From Orobanche coerulescens (lineage: Eukaryota > Streptophyta > Magnoliopsida > Lamiales > Orobanchaceae): a DNA stretch of 64,000 nucleotides. The notes below the pieces were generated by a model. It saw only the letters and a list, made by a program, of their open reading frames with translations, did not search any database and was not told where the DNA came from. A program made the translations under genes and the position numbers. The stretch's first letter is position 1, and every line of letters begins with the position of its first letter. Positions 11,000-23,033 of this stretch are shown one piece after another. The stretch is taken from the NCBI GenBank assembly GCA_033398695.1, contig JAWKAU010000227.1, forward strand, positions 124,001-188,000, in the 5' to 3' direction.

Positions 11000-12333
11000 A
11001 AGTCTCCTGGGTTTGTGATTCACGAGGATGGCGTTTTGAGATTCAGTCGGCTTTGTGTGCCGAACGACTCGAGTTGAGGCGAGTATTTTACGGAGGCCCA
11101 TGCTACACCTTATTCCGTTCATCCCGGTACGAGTAAGATGTACAAGGACACGAGGAGGAACTTCTGGTGGAATGATATGAAGGAGGAAGTCGCACGCTTG
11201 TGGCGAGATGTTTGACTTGCCGCCAGTCAAAATCGAGCATCGGCGACTTCAAGTTATTGCAGTCACTTCGCTCCGAATGGAAATGGGAAGATATATCGAT
11301 GGATTTCGTTACGAGTTTGCCGAGATCGAGGTCGGGCATGAATGTGGTATGGGTGATTGTTGATCGCCTGACCAAGTCGGCACATTTTCTGGGCATCAAG
11401 GACACTTGGGGCCCGGAGAAGTTAGCTCGTGTGTTTATTGCGCAGATCGTGAGACTTCACGGTACTCCGAAGTCTATTGTTTCGGATCGTGACGGCCGTT
11501 TTGTATCGCACTTCTGGCAGGCGGTGCATAAGGCGTTAGGTACCCGGTTGCGTTTGAGTACCTCCTTTCATCCCCAGTCAGATGGGCAGTCGGAACGCAC
11601 TATCCAGACATTCGAGGACATGTTGCGTGCTTGTGCCCTCGATTGGAGTAGTGATTGGGAGGAGCATTTGCCATTGATCGAATTCACGTACAACAATAGT
11701 TGGCACGCGTCAATTCGGATGGCACCGTATGAGGCACTTTATGGGCGACGATGTCGATCGCCGATTTGTTGGAATGAGGCGTCCGATTTAGTCGGGACCG
11801 AGCCGGATGTTGTTTTAGAGACGAGGCGGAAGATAGAGTTAATTCGAGAACGGATGTTGGCGCCGAGTCGGCGAAGTCATATGCGACGTCCGTCGTCGAC
11901 CTTTGGAATTCGAGGTGGGAGACCACGTTTTGCTAAAGGTGTCGCCGACGAAGGGAGTTTTTCGTTTTGGGAAGAAAGGAAAGTGAGCCGAGATTTATTG
12001 GACCCTTTGAGATTCTCGGCGAGTCGGTGAATTAGCGTACCGTTTGGCATTACCTCCACCTTGAGTCATGTTCATAGCATTTTTCATGTTTCCCAGTTGA
12101 GGAAATATGTTCCGGATCCTAGTCACGTCATCGATTATGGCGAGGTTGATATTGCCGAAGATATTACTTTTGAGGAGCGTCCTTTGAAGATTTTGGAGCA
12201 TCGTGAGAAACGACTGAGGCATAAGACCATCCCTTTGGTCAAGGTGCAATGGTCGAGACACGGTGTCGAGGAGGCAACTTGGGAAACCGAGGATAGCATG
12301 CGTGCTAGGTACCCCGAGTTGTTTGTTTCTTAA
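11000..12333 (+). pseudogene. Element A integrase remnant
   Basis: The enzyme inserts cDNA into the chromosome. The zinc-binding N-terminus shows frame-broken HPGTSKMYKD and FWWNDMK (11118-11185) and CLTCRQ-K (11212-11230). The catalytic core is in a 276-aa open frame: [30 protein letters not shown] (first Asp), VSDRDGRFVSHFWQ (second Asp), then SFHPQSDGQSERTIQTFED (Glu). The C-terminal part shifts after about 11850. The last segment (12061-12333) reads SIFHVSQLRKYVPDPSHV and VKVQWSRHGVEEATWE before the stop TAA at 12331. Confidence 0.88.
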
Positions 12334-12369
12334 GTTTCGGGACGAAACTTATTTTTAGAGGGGTAGAAT
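12332..12369 (+). promoter_or_regulatory. Stem-loop and polypurine tract before the element A 3' LTR
   Basis: AAGTTTCGGGACGAAACTT (12332-12350) forms an 8-bp perfect stem with a 3-nt loop and overlaps the integrase stop codon. The purine tract agaggggtagaa then abuts the 3' LTR. The tract primes plus-strand DNA synthesis. Close copies occur in elements B, C and D. Confidence 0.8.
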
Positions 12370-14217
12370 GTAATATCCGGTATTTTCTTTCCCTTGTATT
12401 TTCATTTTTGGGTATATTTTTCGGTCATTGTGACCCTCATGTATCTTTCAGTATGTTCTTCCTGTCAACTGTTGAATTTGTACTCTTGTTATTGTTCGTT
12501 GTTTCAACTTTCCTCGCATGAGTTCGACTTTGTTAGATCATCATTAATTTTTGGTGACTCCAAAAATTATAAATCTTTGCAATATTATAGAACATCGAAT
12601 TAGCTTTCCAATGGTTCAAACGGTGAGTCAATCGGAGTCCGGACGAGGGAGTTATGGTCGTTTCAGTTTTTGGCCGAGCACTCCCAGGAGCCTTTCGGCC
12701 GATAGGGGGGGCCGATAGACTCTACTGCCGGCATCCCGTATGGGTATCGGTTGGGCCTATCGGCCGATAGGCCGGCCGATATGTAAATTTCTTCACCTTC
12801 GAACTTCGGTAGCCTTTCGGCCGATAAGGGGGTCGATAGACCCTCTGTAGGAAATCGTGTGACTATCGGTTGGGCTGTCGGCCGATAGGCGGCGATAGGT
12901 TCTGGCGTGTTGCACTATAAATGTGGTTTTGAGCGTGAGCACTCATTATTTCCCTTCTTTTCCACCGAGTCGCGAGAGACAGAGATAGAGAGGGAGATGG
13001 TTCTCCATCCCGGGGTCGATTTTCATCTGTTCTTTTCGGCGGGGACGCTCGGATAATCAATCTAACGCGCGTTCTACGGATCTTAGTACTCGAATCTTCC
13101 AAGGTATTGCTCTAAAACCCTATTTCGATTAATTTGGGGGTTTTGGGTTTTTCTTCCATTCGTTCCGTTTCGTTGGTGGATTCATGATGTATACGATTGA
13201 TATTGTTAGTATCTTTAGTTTTCCTACGGATTCATGGATATTTTGTGGATTTTTATGGAATCGAGAGGGTTTGGTTGTGGTCCGCCCTCGTTGTTATTTT
13301 TGTATGAATATACATGAATCGTAGGCGGGTTTTAAGGGTGTATTCCTTTTCCGTAATCGTCTAGAGTTGGTTGTGATTGTGTTGTTCGAATCGTTAGGTT
13401 CATCCGTCGGTTCCTCACGGTCGTGCTTGATTCTTCCGTTCCGTTCGCGTCACCGTCTATTAATCGAGGCAAGTATCCTTATGAACTTACAATCTTGGCA
13501 TAGTAGTTTTGTATGAGAAATTGTGTGTGTGTGTATGCTAACTAGGGGTTTTACTCTACGGGTCTCGGTAGGGGTCCACGGAGGTGTGGATCGACGAGCT
13601 TTGCTTTTAACCACTACGGGTTAGATCCGACGGGGTCTCGGTAGGGGTCCACGGAGGTGTGGATCGACGGTTAATTGTGGTGAATTTTACAAATGTGATT
13701 TGATATTGGCATTTCCTAAATGAGTGCTTTGAACGGTTTTCTTTATTGCATGCATTACCATATGTGTAAGATGTAAGTTGTTCATCTGGTTACTTGTACT
13801 AGCGTAATTGCTAACCCCTCTGGGGACCCGTTTGGGAAATTCGTTTATGAATTTCAGTCGGGTTCTTCGGGACGAGCGGGCGCTGGACCAGTACACGGAT
13901 GATGGCCATGCGTGATGATTGTGCATAAGAGATGTCTTTTTGTCTTTTCATCTTTTATGGCTTTTGAACTAATAGCTGTACTCGAGTACTTAAGAGTTCT
14001 TGTTCGTCCAGATTGTATGGTTGTGTTTATGTTGTGTTGGATGATGATGTTCTATTGACCGGTTGAACCGGGTGGATTGTTCTGTTTTGCGTCTTTATGA
14101 CGTGGTGTTATTTTATCGTTTCTGTGAGTCGTTGTGTATGATGCTGTTCAGCCTGGTGGGTCCCATATAGGGATTCACGGCGCTGTAATATACCTCGGAT
14201 ATCCTGGGGGTGTTACA
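12370..14217 (+). repeat. Element A 3' LTR
   Basis: Matches 5720-7555 in order and direction, starting TGTAATATCCGG and ending GGGGGTGTTACA. Long stretches (for example around 13160-13330) are identical to the 5' copy. The differences are mostly one- or two-base gaps in the GC-rich U3 array and at a few homopolymers. It is followed by the target duplicate CATAT. Confidence 0.93.
12689..12922 (+). promoter_or_regulatory. Element A U3 palindrome array and TATA box (3' LTR)
   Basis: Same array as in the 5' LTR. It contains cctatcggccgatagg, cggccgatatg and ctataaat (12915-12922). Most of the differences between the two LTRs of A fall in this array. Confidence 0.7.
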
Positions 14218-16608
14218 CATATAGCCTCCTTCACTAAAAGCACTCTCAACGGGGACTGTGGATGCGGGCACTGCAAGAATTTCTTGTGCCATAATGGAAA
14301 GTATGGGAAATTCGGTTCCCCTTCTTTTCCACCAATCCAACAGATCAAAGGTACCTGCATTGTCATCCTCCGGCACAAAACTAGTTGAATAATATCTACT
14401 AAGGTCATTTCTTTGACCGACGTTACTACCACCCCTATTTCTTGCTATATTATAGAGTTGTTGTTGAAATGGGTTAGTGGGAGTTCTGTCGAATTCCATG
14501 TTAAATGTATTTGTAGTCTTAGTTCTTGTTTTTTGAGTTTGAATCTTATCACCATATTTAGAAGAATATTCAGAAAAAACAGTTTCTAAACTATTTTTCA
14601 AATCAATTTTTACTTGTTCAACGTCAGGAATATTTTCAAATAAAGTTTGACTTTCAACACTATCCTCAATATTAGGAAAACCCAAATTTTTAAGAATATT
14701 ATAATATATTTCAAGTAATTGTTCTACTTGAGCTAAATTCAAATCGGGAGATAAAACAGCACTAATCAAGAAAACATCATGAATACGATTAAAGTATTTT
14801 AGCCATTTTAAACACATATTATAAATAACATTCGATAATCTTTCGGATTTATTACAAGCATCCATTTCAGATACAATAAAACAACAATGAAATAAAACTT
14901 TAGGAGACGTGGGATAATAACAACCACTTAAATCTTTAGTTGCATTTTCAAAAACCCTTAATAGTTTTATTAAATCTTTAGTTTCATCCCAATACGTTGG
15001 CAATAAATAAAATCCTTCTACGTGAAAATACGTATCAAAAAATTCACACAATAATTCTTTATATTCATTAGTTGGATTTAACATCTCATAAGTTGAGTTC
15101 CATCTATGTTTGACGTCTGGAGTAAAAAATTTGGGTTGCATTTGTTTTGACTTTAAAAATTTTACCCATTGTCTAGCTAACTTAGTGCGATTATGTAAAA
15201 ACAAGACACATTTTCTAATTGGTTCTATTGACTCGTCTACAAATTTTAATGCATCTTGTACACATAAGTTTAGAATATGACATATACATCTAGTATGAAA
15301 TAATTGACCCGCTAAAACAGGATTGCAAGCTTGTATTAATGCTGGTACACTTGCAGTATTAGAACTAGCATTATCAAAACCAATTGTGAAAATTTTATCT
15401 TTTAAGCAATAAAAAGTTAAAATTTTAATAATTGCTCTAGCTATATTATCTGCACTATGTGTACAATTAAATTTTTTAAACGCAAGTAATCTTTTGTTTA
15501 AGTTCCAATTTTCATCAATCCAAAGGTATAGTTATTCCCATATAATCATTTTTTTGTTTAAAATCTGCCCAAGTATCTGCAGCTAAAGAAACTCTATGAT
15601 TTATAGATCTAAAATAAGCTCATAGTGCAAGTTTATGTTGTTTGGCTAAGTATACTACTTGTCTAGTCATTGTGGTACGTGGAATTCTTTTAATAGCAGG
15701 ATTATAGGCATTTTGCATCCTGTATTCCCAACCCGTACTATCCGCAAAATTAAAAGGTAAAGATTCTTGTGCACATAATTTTGCCATTTGTTCTCTAGCA
15801 ATTTTTTCATTATATTTATAAAGTTGAGATTCAGACATACCTTGATTGCCGTCTGGCCCGGCTCCAGTAGAAGGTTGGAAGTTGAGTTGACTTTGTGACT
15901 TTTGTTCTCCGTGGACCGAGGCATGGTTATTCTCAAAATGCCTTATAAAATTTCCATATCCATCCCCGGCTTTATACGGATACTCTTTCGAGCAGTAGTT
16001 GCAAGATACCTTCATCGAACCATCCGACATTTTTCCCTTGGTAAAGTGTTTTGAAAAAAGTACGGATACCGGTCTCCTTTCTGCAACAGGGGCAGGCTTG
16101 TTTCTTGCTTTACTTTTCTTGCTTCCTCTGCCTTTCACATTTTCTTCCTCCTCGGACGATAACTCCTCAACATAAGGAGGTTCTTCTTCAGCTTGGCTTG
16201 CCGCAGGACGCTTCGACTTTAATTTTTGCGTCGGAGTTGGTACGCCTTGAAGAGTGCGCTCGAATGTTGCATATGTTGATTTAACATAGCTTCATCGATT
16301 TCATGGTCCATTTCTTCGTCGATGTTTTGCAGTTGTTGACGATTCGGGACACGTCGAAATCCTCAGAGATCAACTTCTTCTTCACTGGTAGTTGTTGTAC
16401 TACCGTAATAGATATTTTCATGTGTAGCATCATATTCAGGTTCTTGAATTTCATTTTCAAAACCGGGTGGAGTTTGGTTTTGGGGCTCCCGAATAATTAT
16501 TCCAGATGGTTTCTTCGATTTGCCCCAAAGACCCATTCGCTCGAACTTGGACATTTTGGATTTTTTGGGAGATGTAGCAATACCCTTTCCCTTGTCAGAA
16601 CTCGACAT
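14218..16608 (-). pseudogene. hAT-2 transposase, N-terminal and core piece
   Basis: Minus strand, with the likely ATG at 16608 (MSSSDKGKGIATSPKKS). A BED finger follows at about 16020-15900 (CNYCSKEY ... FIRHFENNH). The catalytic core shows LAADTWADF (about 15570), TIGFDNASSN (about 15390) and a CICHILNLCVQD motif (about 15270). The helical region VKHRWNSTYEML runs into a 363-aa open stretch (15204-14113) that ends in hATC residues WWKRRGTEFPILS and VPVESAFSEGGY. Stops and frameshifts are visible near 16375, 16180, 15615 and 15500, so it is a pseudogene even without the insertion. Codons downstream of 14217 belong to the LTR of element A, not to the transposase. Confidence 0.88.
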
Positions 16609-16764
16609 AATGATAAAATGCGAAAAAAAAAGAGAGATTAAGTAGTATAGCAATTAACAATGAGAGTTTGAGAGATAGATAGTATTGAAGGTGTGGAAAA
16701 ATTGTGTTGGGGAGGGGGGGTATTTATAGATAGGAATTTTTTTTTTTTAAAATCGGACTAGCCG

Positions 16765-17003
16765 TTAGACCCGCCGGTCACGGTCCGACCCACGGGTCAG
16801 TCCGACCGGGTCCAACGGCCATTTTTGAATTTTTTTATTTCCGCGGTCGACGGGTCGGACCAGTGGTCGACGGGTTGGGAGAAGCTCGACCGGACCCCAC
16901 CCGTATACCATGGGTCGGGTCGGCGGATCGCACGGTCGACCGGTCCGGATCTTGCGGGTCGGCCGGGTCGACGGGTCGACCGGCGGGTTGTTGGGCACCT
17001 CTA
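16765..17003 (-). repeat. hAT-2 right subterminal array and TIR
   Basis: Repeated gaccggtc, gggtcgac and gtcggg words end in GTTGGGCACCTCTA, the inverse of the left end. The following 8 bp are CATACGAG, identical to the bases before the left TIR. Confidence 0.8.
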
Positions 17004-18654
17004 CATACGAGTGCCACAAAAGCATACACAATAATATCACATACAAGCACGATAGTTATTATTTTTTATCACAAATTTGCACAAATATAATAATCAATCA
17101 TAACATGAGCCACAAGTTTGATGTCACAATTTTTATAAATGTGATATTACAGATGCAATATTCAGTAAGAAAATCTCAATAAGTAAAAGTCAATTTTAAT
17201 GAGTTTAAATCAGTTTTAACCGGTTAAAAATAATTTCAATCAATAAATATTAGGTGAATGAAATATCATTTGATAAAATGTTCATTTTATTCTCAGCTTT
17301 TTTGTCTCAAAATAACTTTTTCCCAAACTTGAAATACATAGAAGCCTCGATAATCCAATAAATCGAGAATAATTTTCTTTTATATAAAAATTATTAAATA
17401 TAGAAGATTTAATTAACACAAGATACTAACGAAAATGTTAATTCCGTTCCCCAAATGTTTGCCTCAAAATCAATTTTTCCGAACCGGAATATACCGAAGG
17501 CCCAAGCCCAACAAGCAAACAGCTTTCCAAAATAATTGAAGAGAGTTGTAATTTCATGAACTTGAAATTAAGATTAACGAGTCATTCAGACTAGATGCGT
17601 CTTTTGTATATATGATGTATTATATATTTAAATTGTTATTGTTCAGACAAATTTTCATCATTTTGATCATGGATCCGTCATTTATTTTCGTCATTTTATA
17701 TTCTGACGTATTTTTGTCATTGTATATATAAGTTGTCACAGAAGCATACATTTTGTAGCATGATACGTATTTAAAATAGTTTATTGACATGTAATCTTTT
17801 AAGATGTATTTTTTACGTAATATTTTTTGTCTATTTATTTTGGTATTAACTCTATCATTTTTAATTAGAACTAGCTAATATTAATACATTGGGCCAAGTT
17901 ATAACTATTTCTTATGATAGACAATGATGCCGCGATGCACATGTCTTTGTATAGAAGTTTTCATAGATTTAAAATACGTGCGATGCACATGGGCTATATA
18001 GAAGTTTTCATAGCGTAATATTCGGCATTTATTTTCGTCATTTTATATTTAAGTTTTCATGGTGTCACACATTTCTTTAAAGCTTTATACGTCTTAGAAT
18101 ACTTTATTGAGTTGCACATGGGCCGTATATAAGTTTTTATATCGTAATCTTGAACTTATTTTCGTCATTATATATCTAAGATTTGATGGTATCACATTTC
18201 TAAGCATGACACACATTTAAAATAGTTTATTGACATTAAAAGAGTATATGTGAAGAGATTTTTTTCAAGATGTTACATTGAAAAGAGTCTATTCACATGT
18301 AATTTTTTAATATGTATAAGTTACATAAATTATTTTAAATATGAAGCGATGACATTAATGTTGGAGATCTTTTATATTGATCCACGTGCAATGCACACAG
18401 GTTTGGACTGCCTCAGGACCCATGCGATGCACTCAGGTTGGATCTAATTGTTTTTTTCGTAATGTTCGGGACTAATTTTCGGTTCATGTTTGAAACTCTC
18501 ATTTTTTTGTGAAAGACGGACTTCGTTGCTCAAATAAATTATATTATTAAAAGCGAACTATAAAACAAATTTCCTTTTTAACAAAACTATAAAAACATAA
18601 AACATTAAAGTGATTAGTATATTCAAGAGTATAAATTATAATTCGTATAATAAA

Positions 18655-18870
18655 TTATAATTCGTATAGTAAAATATTGCATGTTTAATTTATAACGTAC
18701 TATTAATATGAATGCCAGGTATTCATCTATATTGACACCGGTGGCCGTTGCGTTGTCCTTATTGTTGTTGTTCTTCTTGTTGTCTTTGTCGTTGTTGTTC
18801 ATTGGCATTTTGCATGTTTTGTTCTTGATACAATTTTCGTGACTTGTCAATCTCTTTCTTTAATGTGAAG
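18655..18870 (-). repeat. Copy 1 of a duplicated coding-like block
   Basis: About 200 bp matching 19475-19690 at roughly 80 percent by eye, in the same direction. On the minus strand both copies read KNKTCK-x-PMNNNDKDN in the same frame, and the flanks also match (RYKLNMQYF). The conserved frame suggests descent from a coding exon, but I cannot name the family. Confidence 0.55.
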
Positions 18871-19474
18871 AGGTTTTTTGCAAAATGTTATATTTAAATG
18901 AGGCTTTTCATATGTAATCTTTTAATGTGAGTAACTTACATAAATTATTTTTTGATTAATGCATTATTACAACATTTTTCCATAAACTATAATATCGAAT
19001 TTGGAGCATTCATTAGTAACTCATTCTAAGTATTTACAGTATGACGACATGAATCACATGATCTCAAACTCAAATGAATAATGCTTACCTCGTGATATGT
19101 GGATAACATTTGAAATACAATTTTCTTCTCCTTTATATACTTCTTCGATTTAGAAGATTCTCATTGGTATGATGATAGTGTGAAGATATTTTTATTATAT
19201 TTTTATTATATACTACCATTTGCAATATGTAACATCGACATAATTTACACAGTCATATCAAATATCAAAGTCACACAATATTCCAAGACGTTTAATTAAA
19301 AAAGTGACATTAACACAACGCAAGACAAAAACTACATTAAGAGCAAAAATATTAAAATGCACCAACAAAGTGTAGTAATAATTATTGACTAAAAATTGAA
19401 TGCTCGTCACATCATTTTCAATAAACTTACTTGCTAACGAATCAATAGTATTAGCTCGTTTATCGGTATTACAT

Positions 19475-19692
19475 GAAGTAAAATATTGCATGTTTAATTT
19501 GTAACGTATCATTAATACGAAAGCTAAGTATTCATCCCACCGGTGGCCACGGCGTTGATCTTGTTGTTGTTGTTGTTATTTTTGTTATTGTTGTCTTTGT
19601 CGTTGTTGTTCATTGGCCTTTTGCATGTTTTGTTCTTGACATAATTTTTGTGACTTCTCGATCTCTTTCTTTAATGCTTCTTGATGCGCTAC
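19475..19692 (-). repeat. Copy 2 of a duplicated coding-like block
   Basis: Partner of 18655-18870. In another minus frame it reads AHQEALKKEIEKSQKLCQEQ, a charged helix-like segment preceded by a pyrimidine-rich tract ending in gtag. The block could therefore be an exon remnant of an unidentified gene or transposon. Confidence 0.5.
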
Positions 19693-20437
19693 AAAAAAAA
19701 TAGATATAGTTGATCGTTAGTAACTTAAATACGCTTAATCAATATATTGCATTTTCGATCAAAGTAAAAATATTCGTGCATGTTCCACTTAATTGATAAG
19801 ACAACGATGTGTAGGATCTCTTAAACCATTAGAAAAGATGATGTTACTACCAAATCTCCTAAGCCACCATCTTTATGTCCTACATTGTTACACACAAAAA
19901 ACACACGTGAAATTTACATAAAATAATATAAATCAATATGCTAAATAAGTAAGACGATATGATGCTTACTTTACCACCATAATAAGTTGTAGCCCAATGT
20001 GCACGTGGTGTGGAGGAAGTTGTGGTTTGTTGTGTGTGATTTTTGACACATTATATAGTTGATAAAATATTTGTAACTCATGGACGGGAAGGTAAAAAGA
20101 CTAACCACTAATTGGTGTGTTTAATTTATGCATTCATGGCATTTTTGGTTTGTATTCTTTGTGTTTAATGTGCACGATTCCTATGTACTTACCCTTATGC
20201 ATGACTATTAAATCAATGTACTAACACATGAAGCTTTCACATTTCACTTTCAATTCATGAAACATTTATTGTGAGCACTTTGCATTTATAAGACAACTTA
20301 TTAAGCTTTTAGTATATAAGATGTTGGATTCAAATACAATACACAAAGTATGAACAAAATAAAATGAATATATTTATGCCATCTAATTATTTATCCCTTA
20401 TATTTATAGTATATGCATAATGTATTACTGGACTATG

Positions 20438-21308
20438 ACTGTGTTTAGCACTAGCTTATCAGCTAGTTTATAAGCTTCAGGAGCTTATTTGACCATTGAT
20501 TAAAAAAAAGTTTGTTTCGTAAACGACTAGCTTCTCAAATCAGCTAGTTTATAAGTTAGCTGATTGATAAGCTAATTTTTCAAGCTTGTGAAAAAAAGAA
20601 GCTAGCTTCTCATCTTTATATATTCCATATATGTCCATGACCTAAAAAACATAGGGTGTTTTTTTACATAAACACCCTTGAATAATTGATATATTACAAA
20701 TAAACCCACCATCCATTAATTTTTTAGGAAAAATCGAGGCTTCACATGAGTGGTGGACGCGAAAAATTATGGTTAGTCAGATCATCTGTCTATTACACTT
20801 GCTAATGAATTACTTTGTTATAAATATAATACAATAATTTTGTGTTCGATTTATCTTTTATATTTTACGGAATATTTTTGACACCTATTGTTGTTGTGAA
20901 CTTGTTCGTAACTAAAATTATACACATAAGTTCTATTCAACGGCAATTTCAAACCATCAAAAATAAATTATCAATGACTTTTCAAAGTGACAGTGAAGTG
21001 TGAATAGTATATATGTGTAATTTAGAGGTAAAATAATAATAGACAAAAATATCATTTATTTTATTTTATAACAATTATTGTTAAAATATAATGAGAACGT
21101 TTAAAAAATAATAGAAAAATAAAAGTGGTCATTTTATGTAATTTTATATAAAAAAAGAGCTAGCTTATCAGCTAATTTGCTAAACATCTACATTAAAATC
21201 AGCTAGCTTATCAGCTACCTAATCAGCTAGCTTATCAGCTACCCAATCAGCTATCAGCTAGCTTATCAGCTATCAACTTACTTATCAGTTAGTTTTGCTA
21301 AACACAAC
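20438..21308. mobile_element. MITE-like non-autonomous DNA transposon
   Basis: The ends are inverted: left ACTGTGTTTAGCACTAGC, right ...GCTAAACACAAC, sharing GTGTTTAGC. Subterminal gcttatcagcta words are repeated many times at both ends (20450-20600 and 21150-21290). The 5-bp word CTATG directly flanks both ends (20433-20437 and 21309-21313). There is no coding capacity in 871 bp. The clustered agcttatcagct motifs resemble plant hAT-type MITEs, but an 8-bp duplication is not evident, so the superfamily is uncertain. Confidence 0.6.
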
Positions 21309-21650
21309 CTATGTGTACATATATCGCATGCACTGTTTATGTGTGTGGATGTAATATGGAGTAAAAACTTAATATAAAAACATTTTTTTTTCTTACGTAT
21401 GAGAAATAATTTCTTTCTCCAATATTGCATTTGGTCATTTGAGAATGAATAATATTTATATTGAATGCTTAGCTTATGCACAATCAGATTTAGAAATTAA
21501 AATAATGGTTCATAAACTAAGAGATTTCAAAAGTTTTATTACTACTATTATTATTCATGCATCTTCACCCCTTGTAAAGTTAAGTAGATCATAAATTATG
21601 GAATTTTAGAAGTTTTATTAAGTATAATATATAAAATTATTATTATTATT
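21309..21650. other. AT-rich spacer
   Basis: No feature beyond short A/T runs and an att/tta microsatellite near 21635-21652 that leads into the CGTGCGATGCAC repeat. Confidence 0.5.
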
Positions 21651-22199
21651 ATACGAGGCTTTACGAACCCGTGCGATGCACCGGCTTTATTTTTGGTTGA
21701 ATATCTACGTGTTTTGTACGTAATGTTGGTGCGTATGGTTAAATATGTGCGTATGGTTGAATTTATATCAATGTGTTATCAAGATTGCATCGATGTTATT
21801 TGTTGTCTTTTGAAAAGTTTATAGCCCTTTTTTTTTTGCTTTTGTCTTTTTTTTTTTTTTTTTTATGTTTGTAGTATAAGTTTTAGATAATTAGTTATAT
21901 TTAATGTATTGGATTCTTAATGTTTCATAATAGAGTATTGGTCTTAGTTGGCCCATATTCCATACGAAGTAATTGGGCTTTGTTATGTCAATGTAGCTTA
22001 TTGGCTTTCAGAACTCGTGTGATGCACAAACGTTGTATCTACGTGTTTTGTGCGTAATGTTGATGCATATAGTTGAATATGTGCAGATGGTTGAATTTAT
22101 ATCAATGTGTTATCAAGATTGCGTCGGATGTTGTTTGTTGCCTTTTGAGAAGCTTGTAGCTTATTTTTTTTTGTTATTGTCATTTTCTTTTTTATGTTT
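21650..22199 (+). repeat. Two tandem copies of the CGTGCGATGCAC repeat
   Basis: Unit 1 (about 21650-21990) and unit 2 (22005-22199, continuing at 31560 beyond element B) share several words in the same order: cgtgcgatgcac or cgtgtgatgcac, atctacgtgttttgt, gcgtaatgttg, ttgaatttatatcaatgtg and gtagtataagtttta. Element B is inserted in unit 2. No coding frame was seen. Confidence 0.7.
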
Positions 22200-22689
22200 T
22201 GTAATATCCGCAAATTCGATTTCCGGTAATTTTCATTTTTTTCCGGCGGAGGTCCGTTTCGACAACTCGCTTGTCACTGTTTTGGAATTCTGAACCTATT
22301 TTGTTCTTGGAGTTTCTCCGCTTAGACGGGTCTCGATGACGTTTTACGTAATTTCATCTTGTGTTATATTTTGTCTCATGTGTATTTGTCTCTCGTTAAA
22401 CTCGTTCGACTTCGTCATTTTCTTACTTCCAGGGGTTCGTATGATTGAGTAGAACATGTTGTGAGTTTCGGATTGTTAATCCGACGTTGTATCGTGATTT
22501 TCGGATGTTTGGGCCGTTTTTGTAACTTCCTAGAAATTTAGGGAATTTGTTCCTTGTTCGACCTTGGTTGTGTACCTCAGATCGTTTTGGGGTTCCGTAC
22601 TTCCATTTCGTGTTATTGTTGCCCAAATATCGATTCCTATTGCTTTTATTCTCTTTCCGGATCTTTTTTCGTCATTTTGGGACCCGAGG

Positions 22690-23033
22690 GGGTGTGAGCG
22701 CGACACAAGGATTGTGCGCGCGGCACACATACTACCCGATTGTTGGCCGAGCAGTGTCTGGTGTGCCGCGGCACAAGGATTGTGCGCCGGCACACAGTGA
22801 GTCGGTGCCGCGGCACACTTGTCCGGCCGCGGCACACCGTGTGGCACTGCCGGCTAAAACCTCATGCCGCGTGCCCGGCACGGTCCGCAGCTTGCGGCAC
22901 ATGCCGAGTCCGAGCCGCGGCACACTCCGAATGAGCCGCGTCACAACGAGCGGTCACCACCACCGGGCGCAATTTTTGGCCTGTGCGCGGCATTAGCCGA
23001 GCCGCGGCACACAATGCGGTGAGCGCTATAATC
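22690..23033 (+). promoter_or_regulatory. Element B U3 GCCGCGGC palindrome array (5' LTR)
   Basis: Repeated tgtgccgcggcaca words, one a perfect 14-bp palindrome at 22762-22775. TATA-like ctataatc follows at 23026. Several copies lack one or two G/C bases compared with the 3' LTR. Long reading frames here (Cys/Arg/His-rich) arise from the repeat and are not genes. Confidence 0.7.

Larger units (their letters stand above)
5720..14217 (+). mobile_element. Element A: Ty3/gypsy LTR retrotransposon
   Basis: Full-length insertion of 8,498 bp with direct LTRs (5720-7555 and 12370-14217) and the 5-bp target duplication CATAT on both sides. It has a PBS at 7560, gag with two zinc knuckles, then protease, reverse transcriptase, RNase H and integrase in gypsy order. 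A stem-loop and polypurine tract precede the 3' LTR. The C-terminal end after integrase resembles that of plant chromoviruses such as Tekay/Del (VKVQWSRHGVEEATWE), but I do not assign a lineage firmly. About the first 260 nt of the two LTRs read as identical, so insertion looks recent. Nevertheless the genes contain dozens of small indels, mainly in GC-rich places. Confidence 0.95.
5017..17003 (-). mobile_element. hAT-2: hAT transposon interrupted by gypsy element A
   Basis: The left end TAGAGGTGCCCAAC (5017-5030) pairs with the inverse of GTTGGGCACCTCTA (16990-17003). Both flanks carry the identical 8-bp duplication CATACGAG (5009-5016 and 17004-17011). GC-rich subterminal arrays with gggtcgac/gacggg motifs occupy about 5030-5185 and 16765-16990, including the perfect palindrome CGGGTCGACCCG at 5169-5180. 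Inside is a minus-strand transposase of the BED-hATC (RICESLEEPER/DAYSLEEPER-like) type. An 8.5-kb Ty3/gypsy element (5720-14217) splits it. Without that insert the hAT would be about 3.5 kb. The perfect TSD proves a single transposition event. Confidence 0.92.
17012..20437. other. AT-rich intergenic DNA with degenerate repeats
   Basis: No protein family was recognised. The word cgatgcac with ttttcatag and ttttcgtcattttata recurs at about 17650-18240, forming three loosely similar units. gcgatgcac occurs at 17932, 17981 and 18424. A coding-like block is duplicated within the stretch and listed separately. The stretch is otherwise AT-rich. Confidence 0.5.

Noticed and set aside
22530..22996. 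Long frames rich in Cys, Arg, His and Pro on both strands across the element B U3 (also 28448-29036 and 61661-62217)
   Set aside because: They are produced by the repeated GCCGCGGC palindrome, which is open in several frames at once. They have no start context and lie in the LTR.
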